From assembly GCA_007449985.2 (NCBI GenBank), contig VIIQ02000067.1, forward strand, positions 1-64,000: a stretch of 64,000 nt of DNA. The letters are read 5' to 3'. The notes under the pieces are model-generated. The model searched no databases. It had not been told where the DNA came from and saw only the letters and a program-made list of their open reading frames with translations. Position 1 is the first letter of the stretch; each line of letters opens with the position of its first letter. Shown piece by piece: positions 1-13,100 of the stretch. Made by a program: the position numbers and the translations under genes. The DNA is from Desmodesmus armatus. Lineage: Eukaryota > Chlorophyta > Chlorophyceae > Sphaeropleales > Scenedesmaceae.

Positions 1-147
1 CGGGCTGCAAGCCCCTGGCCATCCCGTGCATGCTGACATGCTGCCCTGGGCTGGGCTGTGCGGGCATCCACGTAATATATATGCTGCCATCTGGTCAGCA
101 GTAGTGATGCGGTGGCGGTCGCTGCTGCTGCTGTTACCTGTGCTGAA
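1..147. other. Left-edge sequence, nothing recognised
   Basis: Thirty-seven bases of satellite unit begin at 148; before that there is GC-rich sequence with a short GCT run. Open frames exist on the plus strand but have no recognisable motif, splice pattern or similarity that I can see. Confidence 0.4.
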
Positions 148-183
148 GTGTCTTCAAGCGTACCAACATGCACCCCCATTGAT
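148..183 (+). repeat. Isolated partial 149-bp satellite unit
   Basis: These bases match the last third of the satellite unit (GTGTCTTCAAGCGTACCAAC followed by ATGCACCCC and ATTGA), with one extra C. Similarity ends at ATTGA, exactly where the internal poly(A)-tailed insertions lie in the main array. The sequence 184-682 therefore looks like an insertion separating this fragment from the rest of the array. Confidence 0.8.
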
Positions 184-682
184 CAGACCCTTGCGCGCTG
201 GCTTTTGTCTAGTACAGCGGCCAGCCCTGTGCTGTGTGGCCGCCGCTTGTTTGTTTTAAGGGTGTTTCTTCAGCCCCTCTGTGGGGGGCTGGCTCTGCAC
301 ACCGGTGAGGTGTGTGAGTGTGGCGCACATCGGTGGTGCTTTCTCTCGGCTCTGTCTGACCTCGCTTGCGTTAGTGTTGCTCGCATGCTTTGTGCCTTTG
401 CCGTTGCTTTTCTCTAGTCATCTTGCGGGTGCATGGTCGGGTCCTGGTGTCTGCTTTTGGCAGGCTGCACTGCGAAGTGCCGCCCGTGAGACCATGTGGT
501 GGGGGTGTCGGCTTGCGCCCTCACAGGGTGGTGCCTGCCAGGTTGCGCCATCCTCTTGCCTGAGCTTTGAGGGGTGGCTTCTGTTGCTTGACTTCACTCT
601 TGTAACTTGATCACTCCAAAAAAAAAAAAAATGATTCAACTTGACTCCGCTCTTGTAACTTGCTGACCCAGACCAAAAAAAA
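184..682 (+). mobile_element. Candidate retroposed element with two TGTAA + poly(A) tails
   Basis: About 500 bases of unique sequence lie between a partial satellite unit and the first full unit. Near its right end are two tandem copies of a transcript-like 3' end. The first has CTCTTGTAACTTG at 595-607 followed by an A14 run at 618-631. The second has the same core at 651-663 and an A8 run at 675-682, touching the first TTGAGTCAGAG of the array. TGTAA 10-20 bases before a poly(A) tract is the layout of a chlorophycean polyadenylated mRNA. I see no reverse transcriptase or other coding domain, so this would be a non-autonomous element or a retrocopy. It could also be ordinary unique sequence that happens to end in these tails. 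Confidence 0.4.
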
Positions 683-1088
683 TTTGAGTCAGAGTGCAGC
701 GCGTAGCGTTGGGTTGGTGTCGCGGGTGCCGCGTGATGGTGCGCAGCGGTGGTGGTCCGCAACAAAAACATCTGCTTGGCTCTGATGAAAGACAAAAATA
801 GTGTCTTCAAGCGTACCAACATGCACCCCAATTGAGTCAGAGTGCAGCGCGTAGCGTTGGGTTGGTGTTGGCGGGTGCCCGTGATGTTGCGCAGCGGTGG
901 TGGTCCGCAAAAAAATCATCTGCTTGGCTCTGATGAAAAACAAAAAAAGTGTCTTCAAGCGTACCAACATGCACCCCATTTGAGTCAGAGTGCAGCGCGT
1001 AGCGTTGGGTTGGTGTCGGCGGGTGTCGCGTGATGGTGCGCAGCGGTGGTGGTCCGCAAAAAAAACATCTGCTTGGCTCTGATGAAAG

Positions 1089-1134
1089 GTCGCCTTCGCT
1101 CTTGTAACTTGATCACTCCAAAAAAAACAAAAAG
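1089..1134 (+). mobile_element. Type 2 poly(A)-tailed insert in satellite unit
   Basis: After GATGAAAG the unit is interrupted by GTCGCCTTCGCTCTTGTAAC, then TTGATCACTCC and an A-rich tail, after which it resumes at GACAAAAATAG. Further copies are at about 1432-1479 and 3169-3217. The core CTCTTGTAACTTGATCACTCC is the same as in the left-border tail at 595-617, but the insertion site in the unit differs from that of the type 1 inserts. Confidence 0.75.
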
Positions 1135-4100
1135 GACAAAAATAGTGTCTTCAAGCGTACCAACATGCACCCCATTTGAGTCAGAGTGCAGCGCGTAGCG
1201 TTGGGTTGGTGTCGGCGGGTGCCGCGTGATGGTGCGCAGCGGTGGTGGTCCGCAAATTTACATCTGCTTGGCTCTGATGAAAGACAAAAATAGTGTCTTC
1301 AAGCGTACCAACATGCACCCCAATTGAGTCAGAGTGCAGCGCGTAGCGTTGGTTGGTGTCGGCGGGTGCCGCGTGATGGTGCGCAGCGGTGGTGGTCCGC
1401 AAAAAAAACATCTGCTTGGCTCTGATGAAAGGTCGCCTTCGCTCTTGTAACTTGATCACTCCAAAAAAAACAAAAAAAGGACAAAAATAGTGTCTTCAAG
1501 CGTACCAACATGCACCCCAATTGAGTTAGAGTGCAGCGCGTAGCGTTGGGTTGGTGTCGGCGGGTGCCGCGTGATGGTGCGCAGCGGTGGTGGTCCGCAA
1601 AAAAAACATCTGCTTGGCTCTGATGAAAGACAAAATAGTGTCTTCAAGCGTACCAACATGCACCCCAATTGAGTCAGAGTGCAGCGCGTAGCGTTGGGTT
1701 GGTGTCGGCGGTGCCGCGTGATGATGCGCAGCGGTGGTGGTCCGCAAAAAACATCTGCTTGGCTCTGATGAAAGACAAAAATAGGGTCTTCAAGCGTACC
1801 AACATGCACCCCAATTGAGTCAGAGTGCAGCGCGTAGCGTTGGGTTGGTGTCGGCGGGTGCCGCGTGATGGTGCGCAGCGGTGGTGGTCCGCTATAAAAA
1901 AATCTGCTTGGCTCTGATGAAAGACAAAAATAGGGTCTTCACGCGTACCAACATGCACCCCAATTGAGTCAGAGTTGACTCCGCTCTAGTAACTTGCTCA
2001 CCCTGAACAAAAAAAAATTGAGTCAGAGTGCAGCGCGTAGCGTTGGGTTGGTGTCGGCGGGTGCCGCGTGATGGTGCGCAGCGGTGGTGGTCCGCAAAAA
2101 AACATCTGCTTGGCTCTGATGAAAGACAAAAATAGTGTCTTCAAGCGTACCAACATGCACCCCAATTGAGTCAGAGTGCAGCGCGTAGCGTTGGGTTGGT
2201 GTTGGCGGGTGCCGCGTGATGGTGCGCAGCGGTGGTGGTCCGCAAAAAAAACATCTGCTTGGCTCTGATGAAAGACAAAAATAGTGTCTTCAAGCGTACC
2301 AACATGCACCCCAATTGAGTCAGAGTGCAGCGCGTAGCGTTGGGTTGGTGTCGGCGGGTGCCGCGTGATGGTGCGCAGCGGTGGTGGTCCGCAAAAAAAA
2401 CATCTGCTTGGCTCTGATGAAAGACAAAAACAGTGTCTTCAAGCGTACAAACATGCACCCCAATTGAGTCAGAGTGCAGCGCGTAGCGTTGGGTTGGTGT
2501 TGGCGGGTGCCGCGTGATGGTGCGCAGCGGTGGTGGTCCGCAAAAAAAACATCTGCTTGGCTCTGATGAAAAACAAAAAAAGTGTCTTCAAGCGTACCAA
2601 CATGCACCCCATTTGAGTCAGAGTGCAGCGCGTAGCGTTGGGTTGGTGTCGGCGGGTGCCGCGTGATGGTGCGCAGCGGTGGTGGTCCGCAAATTTTACA
2701 TCTGCTTGGCTCTGATGAAAGACAAAAATAGTGTCTTCAAGCGTACCAACATGCACCCCAATTGAGTCAGAGTGCAGCGCGTAGCGTTGGGTTGGTGTCG
2801 GCGGGTGCCACGTGCTGGTGCGCAGCGGTGGTGGTCCGCAAAAAAATCATCTGCTTGGCTCTGATGAAAAACAAAAAAGTGTCTTCAAGCGTACCAACAT
2901 GCACCCCATTTGAGTCAGAGTGCAGCGCGTAGCGTTGGGTTGGTGTCGGCGGGTGCCGCGTGATGGTGCGCAGCGGTGGTGGTCCGCAAATTTTACATCT
3001 GCTTGGCTCTGATGAAAGACAAAAATAGTGTCTTCAAGCGTACCAACATGCACCCCAATTGAGTCAGAGTGCAGCGCGTAGCGTTGGGTTGGTGTCGGCG
3101 GGTGCCACGTGCTGGTGCGCAGCGGTGGTGGTCCGCAAAAAAAAACATCTGCTTGGCTCTGATGAAAGCTCGCCTTCGCTCTTGTAACTTGATCACTCCA
3201 AAAAAAACAAAAAAAAGGACAAAAATAGTGTCTTCAAGCGTACCAACATGCACCCCAATTGAGTCAGAGTGCAGCGCGTAGCGTTGGGTTGGTGTCGGCG
3301 GGTGCCGCGTGATGGTGCGCAGCGGTGGTGGTCCGCAAAAAAAACATCTGCTTGGCTCTGATGAAAGACAAAAATAGTGTCTTCAAGCGTACCAACATGC
3401 ACCCCAATTGAGTCAGAGTGCAGCGCGTAGCGTTGGGTTGGTGTCGGCGGGTGCCGCGTGATGGTGCGCAGCGGTGGTGGTCCGCAAAAAAAACATCTGC
3501 TTGGCTCTGATGAAAGACAAAAATAGTGTCTTCAAGCGTACCAACATGCACCCCATTTGAGTCAGAGTGCAGCGCGTAGCGTTGGGTTGGTGTCGGCGGG
3601 TGCCGCGTGATGGTGCGCAGCGGTGGTGGTCCGCAAAAAAAACATCTGCTTGGCTCTGATGAAAGACAAAAATAGTGTCTTCAAGCGTACCAACATGCAC
3701 CCCAATTGAGTCAGAGTGCAGCGCGTAGCGTTGGGTTGGTGTTGGCGGGTGCCGCGTGATGGTGCGCAGCGGTGGTGGTCCGCAAAAAAAACATCTGCTT
3801 GGCTCTGATGAAAGACAAAAATAGGGTCTTCAAGCGTACCAACATGCACCCCAATTGAGTCAGAGTGCAGCGCGTAGCGTTGGGTTGGTGTCGGCGGGTG
3901 CCGCGTGATGGTGCGCAGCGGTGGTGGTCCGCAAAAAACATCTGCTTGGCTCTGATGAAAGACAAAAATAGTGTCTTCAAGCGTACCAACATGCACCCCA
4001 ATTGAGTCAGAGTGCAGCGCGTAGCGTTGGGTTGGTGTCGGCGGGTGCCGCGTGATGGTGCGCAGCGGTGGTGGTCCGCAAAAAAAACATCTGCTTGGCT

Positions 4101-7100
4101 CTGATGAAAGACAAAAATAGTGTCTTCAAGCGTACCAACATGCACCCCAATTGAGTCAGAGTGCAGCGCGTAGCGTTGGGTTGGTGTCGGCGGGTGCCGC
4201 GTGATGGTGCGCAGCGGTGGTGGTCCGCAAAAAAAACATCTGCTTGGCTCTGATGAAAGACAAAAATAGGGTCTTCAAGCGTACCAACATGCACCCCATT
4301 GAGTCAGAGTTGACTCCGCTCTTGTAACTTGCTCACCCTGAACAAAAAAAAATTTAGTCAGAGTGCAGCGCGTAGCGTTGGGTTGGTGTCGGCGGGTGCC
4401 GCGTGATGGTGCGCAGCGGTGGTGGTCCGCAAAAAAAATCTGCTTGGCTCTGATGAAAGACAAAAATAGTGTCTTCAAGCGTACCAACATGCACCCCAAT
4501 TGAGTCAGAGTGCAGCGCGTAGCGTTGGGTTGGTGTCGGCGGGTGCCGCGTGATGGTGCGCAGCGGTGGTGGTCCGCAAAAAAACATCTGCTTGGCTCTG
4601 ATGAAAGACAAAAATAGTGTCTTCAAGCGTACCAACATGCACCCCAATTGAGTCAGAGTGCAGCGCGTAGCGTTGGGTTGGTGTCGGCGGGTGCCGCGTG
4701 ATGGTGCGCAGCGGTGGTGGTCCGCAAAAAAAACATCTGCTTGGCTCTGATGAAAGACAAAAATAGTGTCTTCAAGCGTACCAACATGCACCCCAATTGA
4801 GTCAGAGTGCAGCGCGTAGCGTTGGGTTGGTGTCGGCGGGTGCCGCGTGATGGTGCGCAGCGGTGGTGGTCCGCAAAAAAAACATCTGCTTGGCTCTGAT
4901 GAAAGACAAAAATAGTGTCTTCAAGCGTACCAACATGCACCCCAATTGAGTCAGAGTGCAGCGCGTAGCGTTGGGTTGGTGTCGGCGGGTGCCGCGTGAT
5001 GGTGCGCAGCGGTGGTGGTCCGCAAAAAAAACATCTGCTTGGCTCTGATGAAAGACAAAAATAGTGTCTTCAAGCGTACCAACATGCACCCCAATTGAGT
5101 CAGAGTGCAGCGCGTAGCGTTGGGTTGGTGTCGGCGGGTGCCGCGTGATGGTGCGCAGCGGTGGTGGTCCGCAAAAAAACATCTGCTTGGCTCTGATGAA
5201 AGACAAAAATAGTGTCTTCAAGCGTACCAACATGCACCCCAATTGAGTCAGAGTGCAGCGCGTAGCGTTGGGTTGGTGTCGGCGGGTGCCGCGTGATGGT
5301 GCGCAGCGGTGGTGGTCCGCAAAAAACATCTGCTTGGCTCTGATGAAAGACAAAAATAGTGTCTTCAAGCGTACCAACATGCACCCCAATTGAGTCAGAG
5401 TGCAGCGCGTAGCGTTGGGTTGGTGTCGGCGGGTGCCGCGTGATGGTGCGCAGCGGTGGTGGTCCGCAAAAAACATCTGCTTGGCTCTGATGAAAGACAA
5501 AAATAGTGTCTTCAAGCGTACCAACATGCACCCCAATTGAGTCAGAGTGCAGCGCGTAGCGTTGGGTTGGTGTCGGCGGGTGCCGCGTGATGGTGCGCAG
5601 CGGTGGTGGTCCGCAAAAAAAACATCTGCTTGGCTCTGATGAAAGACAAAAATAGTGTCTTCAAGCGTACCAACATGCACCCCAATTGAGTCAGAGTGCA
5701 GCGCGTAGCGTTGGGTTGGTGTCGGCGGGTGCCGCGTGATGGTGCGCAGCGGTGGTGGTCCGCAAAAAAAACATCTGCTTGGCTCTGATGAAAGACAAAA
5801 ATAGTGTCTTCAAGCGTACCAACATGCACCCCAATTGAGTCAGAGTGCAGCGCGTAGCGTTGGGTTGGTGTCGGCGGGTGCCGCGTGATGGTGCGCAGCG
5901 GTGGTGGTCCGCAAAAAAAACATCTGCTTGGCTCTGATGAAAGACAAAAATAGTGTCTTCAAGCGTACCAACATGCACCCCAATTGAGTCAGAGTGCAGC
6001 GCGTAGCGTTGGGTTGGTGTCGGCGGGTGCCGCGTGATGGTGCGCAGCGGTGGTGGTCCGCAAAAAAAACATCTGCTTGGCTCTGATGAAAGACAAAAAT
6101 AGTGTCTTCAAGCGTACCAACATGCACCCCAATTGAGTCAGAGTGCAGCGCGTAGCGTTGGGTTGGTGTCGGCGGGTGCCGCGTGATGGTGCGCAGCGGT
6201 GGTGGTCCGCAAAAAAACATCTGCTTGGCTCTGATGAAAGACAAAAATAGTGTCTTCAAGCGTACCAACATGCACCCCAATTGAGTCAGAGTGCAGCGCG
6301 TAGCGTTGGGTTGGTGTCGGCGGGTGCCGCGTGATGGTGCGCAGCGGTGGTGGTCCGCAAAAAAAACATCTGCTTGGCTCTGATGAAAGACAAAAATAGT
6401 GTCTTCAAGCGTACCAACATGCACCCCAATTGAGTCAGAGTGCAGCGCGTAGCGTTGGGTTGGTGTCGGCGGGTGCCGCGTGATGGTGCGCAGCGGTGGT
6501 GGTCCGCAAAAAAAACATCTGCTTGGCTCTGATGAAAGACAAAAATAGTGTCTTCAAGCGTACCAACATGCACCCCAATTGAGTCAGAGTGCAGCGCGTA
6601 GCGTTGGGTTGGTGTCGGCGGGTGCCGCGTGATGGTGCGCAGCGGTGGTGGTCCGCAAAAAAAACATCTGCTTGGCTCTGATGAAAGACAAAAATAGTGT
6701 CTTCAAGCGTACCAACATGCACCCCAATTGAGTCAGAGTGCAGCGCGTAGCGTTGGGTTGGTGTCGGCGGGTGCCGCGTGATGGTGCGCAGCGGTGGTGG
6801 TCCGCAAAAAAACATCTGCTTGGCTCTGATGAAAGACAAAAATAGTGTCTTCAAGCGTACCAACATGCACCCCAATTGAGTCAGAGTGCAGCGCGTAGCG
6901 TTGGGTTGGTGTCGGCGGGTGCCGCGTGATGGTGCGCAGCGGTGGTGGTCCGCAAAAAAAACATCTGCTTGGCTCTGATGAAAGACAAAAATAGTGTCTT
7001 CAAGCGTACCAACATGCACCCCAATTGAGTCAGAGTGCAGCGCGTAGCGTTGGGTTGGTGTCGGCGGGTGCCGCGTGATGGTGCGCAGCGGTGGTGGTCC

Positions 7101-10100
7101 GCAAAAAAACATCTGCTTGGCTCTGATGAAAGACAAAAATAGTGTCTTCAAGCGTACCAACATGCACCCCAATTGAGTCAGAGTGCAGCGCGTAGCGTTG
7201 GGTTGGTGTCGGCGGGTGCCGCGTGATGGTGCGCAGCGGTGGTGGTCCGCAAAAAAAACATCTGCTTGGCTCTGATGAAAGACAAAAATAGTGTCTTCAA
7301 GCGTACCAACATGCACCCCAATTGAGTCAGAGTGCAGCGCGTAGCGTTGGGTTGGTGTCGGCGGGTGCCGCGTGATGGTGCGCAGCGGTGGTGGTCCGCA
7401 AAAAAAACATCTGCTTGGCTCTGATGAAAGACAAAAATAGTGTCTTCAAGCGTACCAACATGCACCCCAATTGAGTCAGAGTGCAGCGCGTAGCGTTGGG
7501 TTGGTGTCGGCGGGTGCCGCGTGATGGTGCGCAGCGGTGGTGGTCCGCAAAAAAAACATCTGCTTGGCTCTGATGAAAGACAAAAATAGTGTCTTCAAGC
7601 GTACCAACATGCACCCCAATTGAGTCAGAGTGCAGCGCGTAGCGTTGGGTTGGTGTCGGCGGGTGCCGCGTGATGGTGCGCAGCGGTGGTGGTCCGCAAA
7701 AAAAACATCTGCTTGGCTCTGATGAAAGACAAAAATAGTGTCTTCAAGCGTACCAACATGCACCCCAATTGAGTCAGAGTGCAGCGCGTAGCGTTGGGTT
7801 GGTGTCGGCGGGTGCCGCGTGATGGTGCGCAGCGGTGGTGGTCCGCAAAAAAACATCTGCTTGGCTCTGATGAAAGACAAAAATAGTGTCTTCAAGCGTA
7901 CCAACATGCACCCCAATTGAGTCAGAGTGCAGCGCGTAGCGTTGGGTTGGTGTCGGCGGGTGCCGCGTGATGGTGCGCAGCGGTGGTGGTCCGCAAAAAA
8001 AACATCTGCTTGGCTCTGATGAAAGACAAAAATAGTGTCTTCAAGCGTACCAACATGCACCCCAATTGAGTCAGAGTGCAGCGCGTAGCGTTGGGTTGGT
8101 GTCGGCGGGTGCCGCGTGATGGTGCGCAGCGGTGGTGGTCCGCAAAAAAACATCTGCTTGGCTCTGATGAAAGACAAAAATAGTGTCTTCAAGCGTACCA
8201 ACATGCACCCCAATTGAGTCAGAGTGCAGCGCGTAGCGTTGGGTTGGTGTCGGCGGGTGCCGCGTGATGGTGCGCAGCGGTGGTGGTCCGCAAAAAAACA
8301 TCTGCTTGGCTCTGATGAAAGACAAAAATAGTGTCTTCAAGCGTACCAACATGCACCCCAATTGAGTCAGAGTGCAGCGCGTAGCGTTGGGTTGGTGTCG
8401 GCGGGTGCCGCGTGATGGTGCGCAGCGGTGGTGGTCCGCAAAAAAAACATCTGCTTGGCTCTGATGAAAGACAAAAATAGTGTCTTCAAGCGTACCAACA
8501 TGCACCCCAATTGAGTCAGAGTGCAGCGCGTAGCGTTGGGTTGGTGTCGGCGGGTGCCGCGTGATGGTGCGCAGCGGTGGTGGTCCGCAAAAAAAACATC
8601 TGCTTGGCTCTGATGAAAGACAAAAATAGTGTCTTCAAGCGTACCAACATGCACCCCAATTGAGTCAGAGTGCAGCGCGTAGCGTTGGGTTGGTGTCGGC
8701 GGGTGCCGCGTGATGGTGCGCAGCGGTGGTGGTCCGCAAAAAAAACATCTGCTTGGCTCTGATGAAAGACAAAAATAGTGTCTTCAAGCGTACCAACATG
8801 CACCCCAATTGAGTCAGAGTGCAGCGCGTAGCGTTGGGTTGGTGTCGGCGGGTGCCGCGTGATGGTGCGCAGCGGTGGTGGTCCGCAAAAAAAACATCTG
8901 CTTGGCTCTGATGAAAGACAAAAATAGTGTCTTCAAGCGTACCAACATGCACCCCAATTGAGTCAGAGTGCAGCGCGTAGCGTTGGGTTGGTGTCGGCGG
9001 GTGCCGCGTGATGGTGCGCAGCGGTGGTGGTCCGCAAAAAAAACATCTGCTTGGCTCTGATGAAAGACAAAAATAGTGTCTTCAAGCGTACCAACATGCA
9101 CCCCAATTGAGTCAGAGTGCAGCGCGTAGCGTTGGGTTGGTGTCGGCGGGTGCCGCGTGATGGTGCGCAGCGGTGGTGGTCCGCAAAAAAACATCTGCTT
9201 GGCTCTGATGAAAGACAAAAATAGTGTCTTCAAGCGTACCAACATGCACCCCAATTGAGTCAGAGTGCAGCGCGTAGCGTTGGGTTGGTGTCGGCGGGTG
9301 CCGCGTGATGGTGCGCAGCGGTGGTGGTCCGCAAAAAAACATCTGCTTGGCTCTGATGAAAGACAAAAATAGTGTCTTCAAGCGTACCAACATGCACCCC
9401 AATTGAGTCAGAGTGCAGCGCGTAGCGTTGGGTTGGTGTCGGCGGGTGCCGCGTGATGGTGCGCAGCGGTGGTGGTCCGCAAAAAAAACATCTGCTTGGC
9501 TCTGATGAAAGACAAAAATAGTGTCTTCAAGCGTACCAACATGCACCCCAATTGAGTCAGAGTGCAGCGCGTAGCGTTGGGTTGGTGTCGGCGGGTGCCG
9601 CGTGATGGTGCGCAGCGGTGGTGGTCCGCAAAAAAACATCTGCTTGGCTCTGATGAAAGACAAAAATAGTGTCTTCAAGCGTACCAACATGCACCCCAAT
9701 TGAGTCAGAGTGCAGCGCGTAGCGTTGGGTTGGTGTCGGCGGGTGCCGCGTGATGGTGCGCAGCGGTGGTGGTCCGCAAAAAAAACATCTGCTTGGCTCT
9801 GATGAAAGACAAAAATAGTGTCTTCAAGCGTACCAACATGCACCCCAATTGAGTCAGAGTGCAGCGCGTAGCGTTGGGTTGGTGTCGGCGGGTGCCGCGT
9901 GATGGTGCGCAGCGGTGGTGGTCCGCAAAAAAAACATCTGCTTGGCTCTGATGAAAGACAAAAATAGTGTCTTCAAGCGTACCAACATGCACCCCAATTG
10001 AGTCAGAGTGCAGCGCGTAGCGTTGGGTTGGTGTCGGCGGGTGCCGCGTGATGGTGCGCAGCGGTGGTGGTCCGCAAAAAAACATCTGCTTGGCTCTGAT

Positions 10101-13100
10101 GAAAGACAAAAATAGTGTCTTCAAGCGTACCAACATGCACCCCAATTGAGTCAGAGTGCAGCGCGTAGCGTTGGGTTGGTGTCGGCGGGTGCCGCGTGAT
10201 GGTGCGCAGCGGTGGTGGTCCGCAAAAAAAACATCTGCTTGGCTCTGATGAAAGACAAAATAGTGTCTTCAAGCGTACCAACATGCACCCCAATTGAGTC
10301 AGAGTGCAGCGCGTAGCGTTGGTTTGGTGTCGGCGGGTGCCGCGTGATGGTGCGCAGCGGTGGTGGTCCGCAAAAAAAACATCTGCTTGGCTCTGATGAA
10401 AGACAAAATAGTGTCTTCAAGCGTACCAACATGCACCCCATTTGAGTCAGAGTGCAGCGCGTAGCGTTGGGTTGGTGTCGGCGGGTGCCGCGTGATGGTG
10501 CGCAGCGGTGGTGGTCCGCAAAAAAAACATCTGCTTGGCTCTGATGAAAGACAAAAATAGTGTCTTCAAGCGTACCAACATGCACCCCAATTGAGTCAGA
10601 GTGCAGCGCGTAGCGTTGGGTTGGTGTCGGCGGGTGCCGCGTGATGGTGCGCAGCGGTGGTGGTCCGCAAAAAAACATCTGCTTGGCTCTGATGAAAGAC
10701 AAAAATAGTGTCTTCAAGCGTACCAACATGCACCCCAATTGAGTCAGAGTGCAGCGCGTAGCGTTGGGTTGGTGTCGGCGGGTGCCGCGTGATGGTGCGC
10801 AGCGGTGGTGGTCCGCAAAAAAAACATCTGCTTGGCTCTGATGAAAGACAAAAATAGTGTCTTCAAGCGTACCAACATGCACCCCAATTGAGTCAGAGTG
10901 CAGCGCGTAGCGTTGGGTTGGTGTCGGCGGGTGCCGCGTGATGGTGCGCAGCGGTGGTGGTCCGCAAAAAAAACATCTGCTTGGCTCTGATGAAAGACAA
11001 AAATAGTGTCTTCAAGCGTACCAACATGCACCCCAATTGAGTCAGAGTGCAGCGCGTAGCGTTGGGTTGGTGTCGGCGGGTGCCGCGTGATGGTGCGCAG
11101 CGGTGGTGGTCCGCAAAAAAAACATCTGCTTGGCTCTGATGAAAGACAAAAATAGTGTCTTCAAGCGTACCAACATGCACCCCAATTGAGTCAGAGTGCA
11201 GCGCGTAGCGTTGGTTGGTGTCGGCGGGTGCCGCGTGATGGTGCGCAGCGGTGGTGGTCCGCAAAAAAAACATCTGCTTGGCTCTGATGAAAGACAAAAA
11301 TAGTGTCTTCAAGCGTACCAACATGCACCCCAATTGAGTCAGAGTGCAGCGCGTAGCGTTGGGTTGGTGTCGGCGGGTGCCGCGTGATGGTGCGCAGCGG
11401 TGGTGGTCCGCAAAAAAACATCTGCTTGGCTCTGATGAAAGACAAAAATAGTGTCTTCAAGCGTACCAACATGCACCCCAATTGAGTCAGAGTGCAGCGC
11501 GTAGCGTTGGGTTGGTGTCGGCGGGTGCCGCGTGATGGTGCGCAGCGGTGGTGGTCCGCAAATTTAACATCTGCTTGGCTCTGATGAAAGACAAAAATAG
11601 TGTCTTCAAGCGTACCAACATGCACCCCAATTGAGTCAGAGTGCAGCGCGTAGCGTTGGTTGGTGTCGGCGGGTGCCGCGTGATGGTGCGCAGCGGTGGT
11701 GGTCCGCAAAAAAACATCTGCTTGGCTCTGATGAAGACAAAAATAGTGTCTTCAAGCGTACCAACATGCACCCCATTTGAGTCAGAGTGCAGCGCGTAGC
11801 GTTGGGTTGGTGTCGGCGGGTGCCGCGTGATGGTGCGCAGCGGTGGTGGTCCGCAAAAAACATCTGCTTGGCTCTGATGAAAGACAAAAATAGTGTCTTC
11901 AAGCGTACCAACATGCACCCCAATTGAGTCAGAGTGCAGCGCGTAGCGTTGGGTTGGTGTCGGCGGGTGCCGCGTGATGGTGCGCAGCGGTGGTGGTCCG
12001 CAAAAAAACATCTGCTTGGCTCTGATGAAAGACAAAAATAGTGTCTTCAAGCGTACCAACATGCACCCCAATTGAGTCAGAGTGCAGCGCGTAGCGTTGG
12101 GTTGGTGTCGGCGGGTGCCGCGTGATGGTGCGCAGCGGTGGTGGTCCGCAAAAAAACATCTGCTTGGCTCTGATGAAAGACAAAAATAGTGTCTTCAAGC
12201 GTACCAACATGCACCCCAATTGAGTCAGAGTGCAGCGCGTAGCGTTGGGTTGGTGTCGGCGGGTGCCGCGTGATGGTGCGCAGCGGTGGTGGTCCGCAAA
12301 AAAACATCTGCTTGGCTCTGATGAAAGACAAAAATAGTGTCTTCAAGCGTACCAACATGCACCCCAATTGAGTCAGAGTGCAGCGCGTAGCGTTGGGTTG
12401 TGTCGGCGGGTGCCGCGTGATGGTGCGCAGCGGTGGTGGTCCGCAAAAAAACATCTGCTTGGCTCTGATGAAAGACAAAAATAGTGTCTTCAAGCGTACC
12501 AACATGCACCCCAATTGAGTCAGAGTGCAGCGCGTAGCGTTGGGTTGGTGTCGGCGGGTGCCGCGTGATGGTGCGCAGCGGTGGTGGTCCGCAAAAAAAA
12601 CATCTGCTTGGCTCTGATGAAAGACAAAAATAGTGTCTTCAAGCGTACCAACATGCACCCCATTGAGTCAGAGTGCAGCGCGTAGCGTTGGGTTGGTGTC
12701 GGCGGGTGCCGCGTGATGGTGCGCAGCGGTGGTGGTCCGCAAAAAAAACATCTGCTTGGCTCTGATGAAAGACAAAAATAGTGTCTTCAAGCGTACCAAC
12801 ATGCACCCCAATTGAGTCAGAGTGCAGCGCGTAGCGTTGGGTTGGTGTCGGCGGGTGCCGCGTGATGGTGCGCAGCGGTGGTGGTCCGCAAAAAACATCT
12901 GCTTGGCTCTGATGAAAGACAAAAATAGTGTCTTCAAGCGTACCAACATGCACCCCAATTGAGTCAGAGTGCAGCGCGTAGCGTTGGGTTGGTGTCGGCG
13001 GGTGCCGCGTGATGGTGCGCAGCGGTGGTGGTCCGCAAAAAAACATCTGCTTGGCTCTGATGAAAGACAAAAATAGTGTCTTCAAGCGTACCAACATGCA

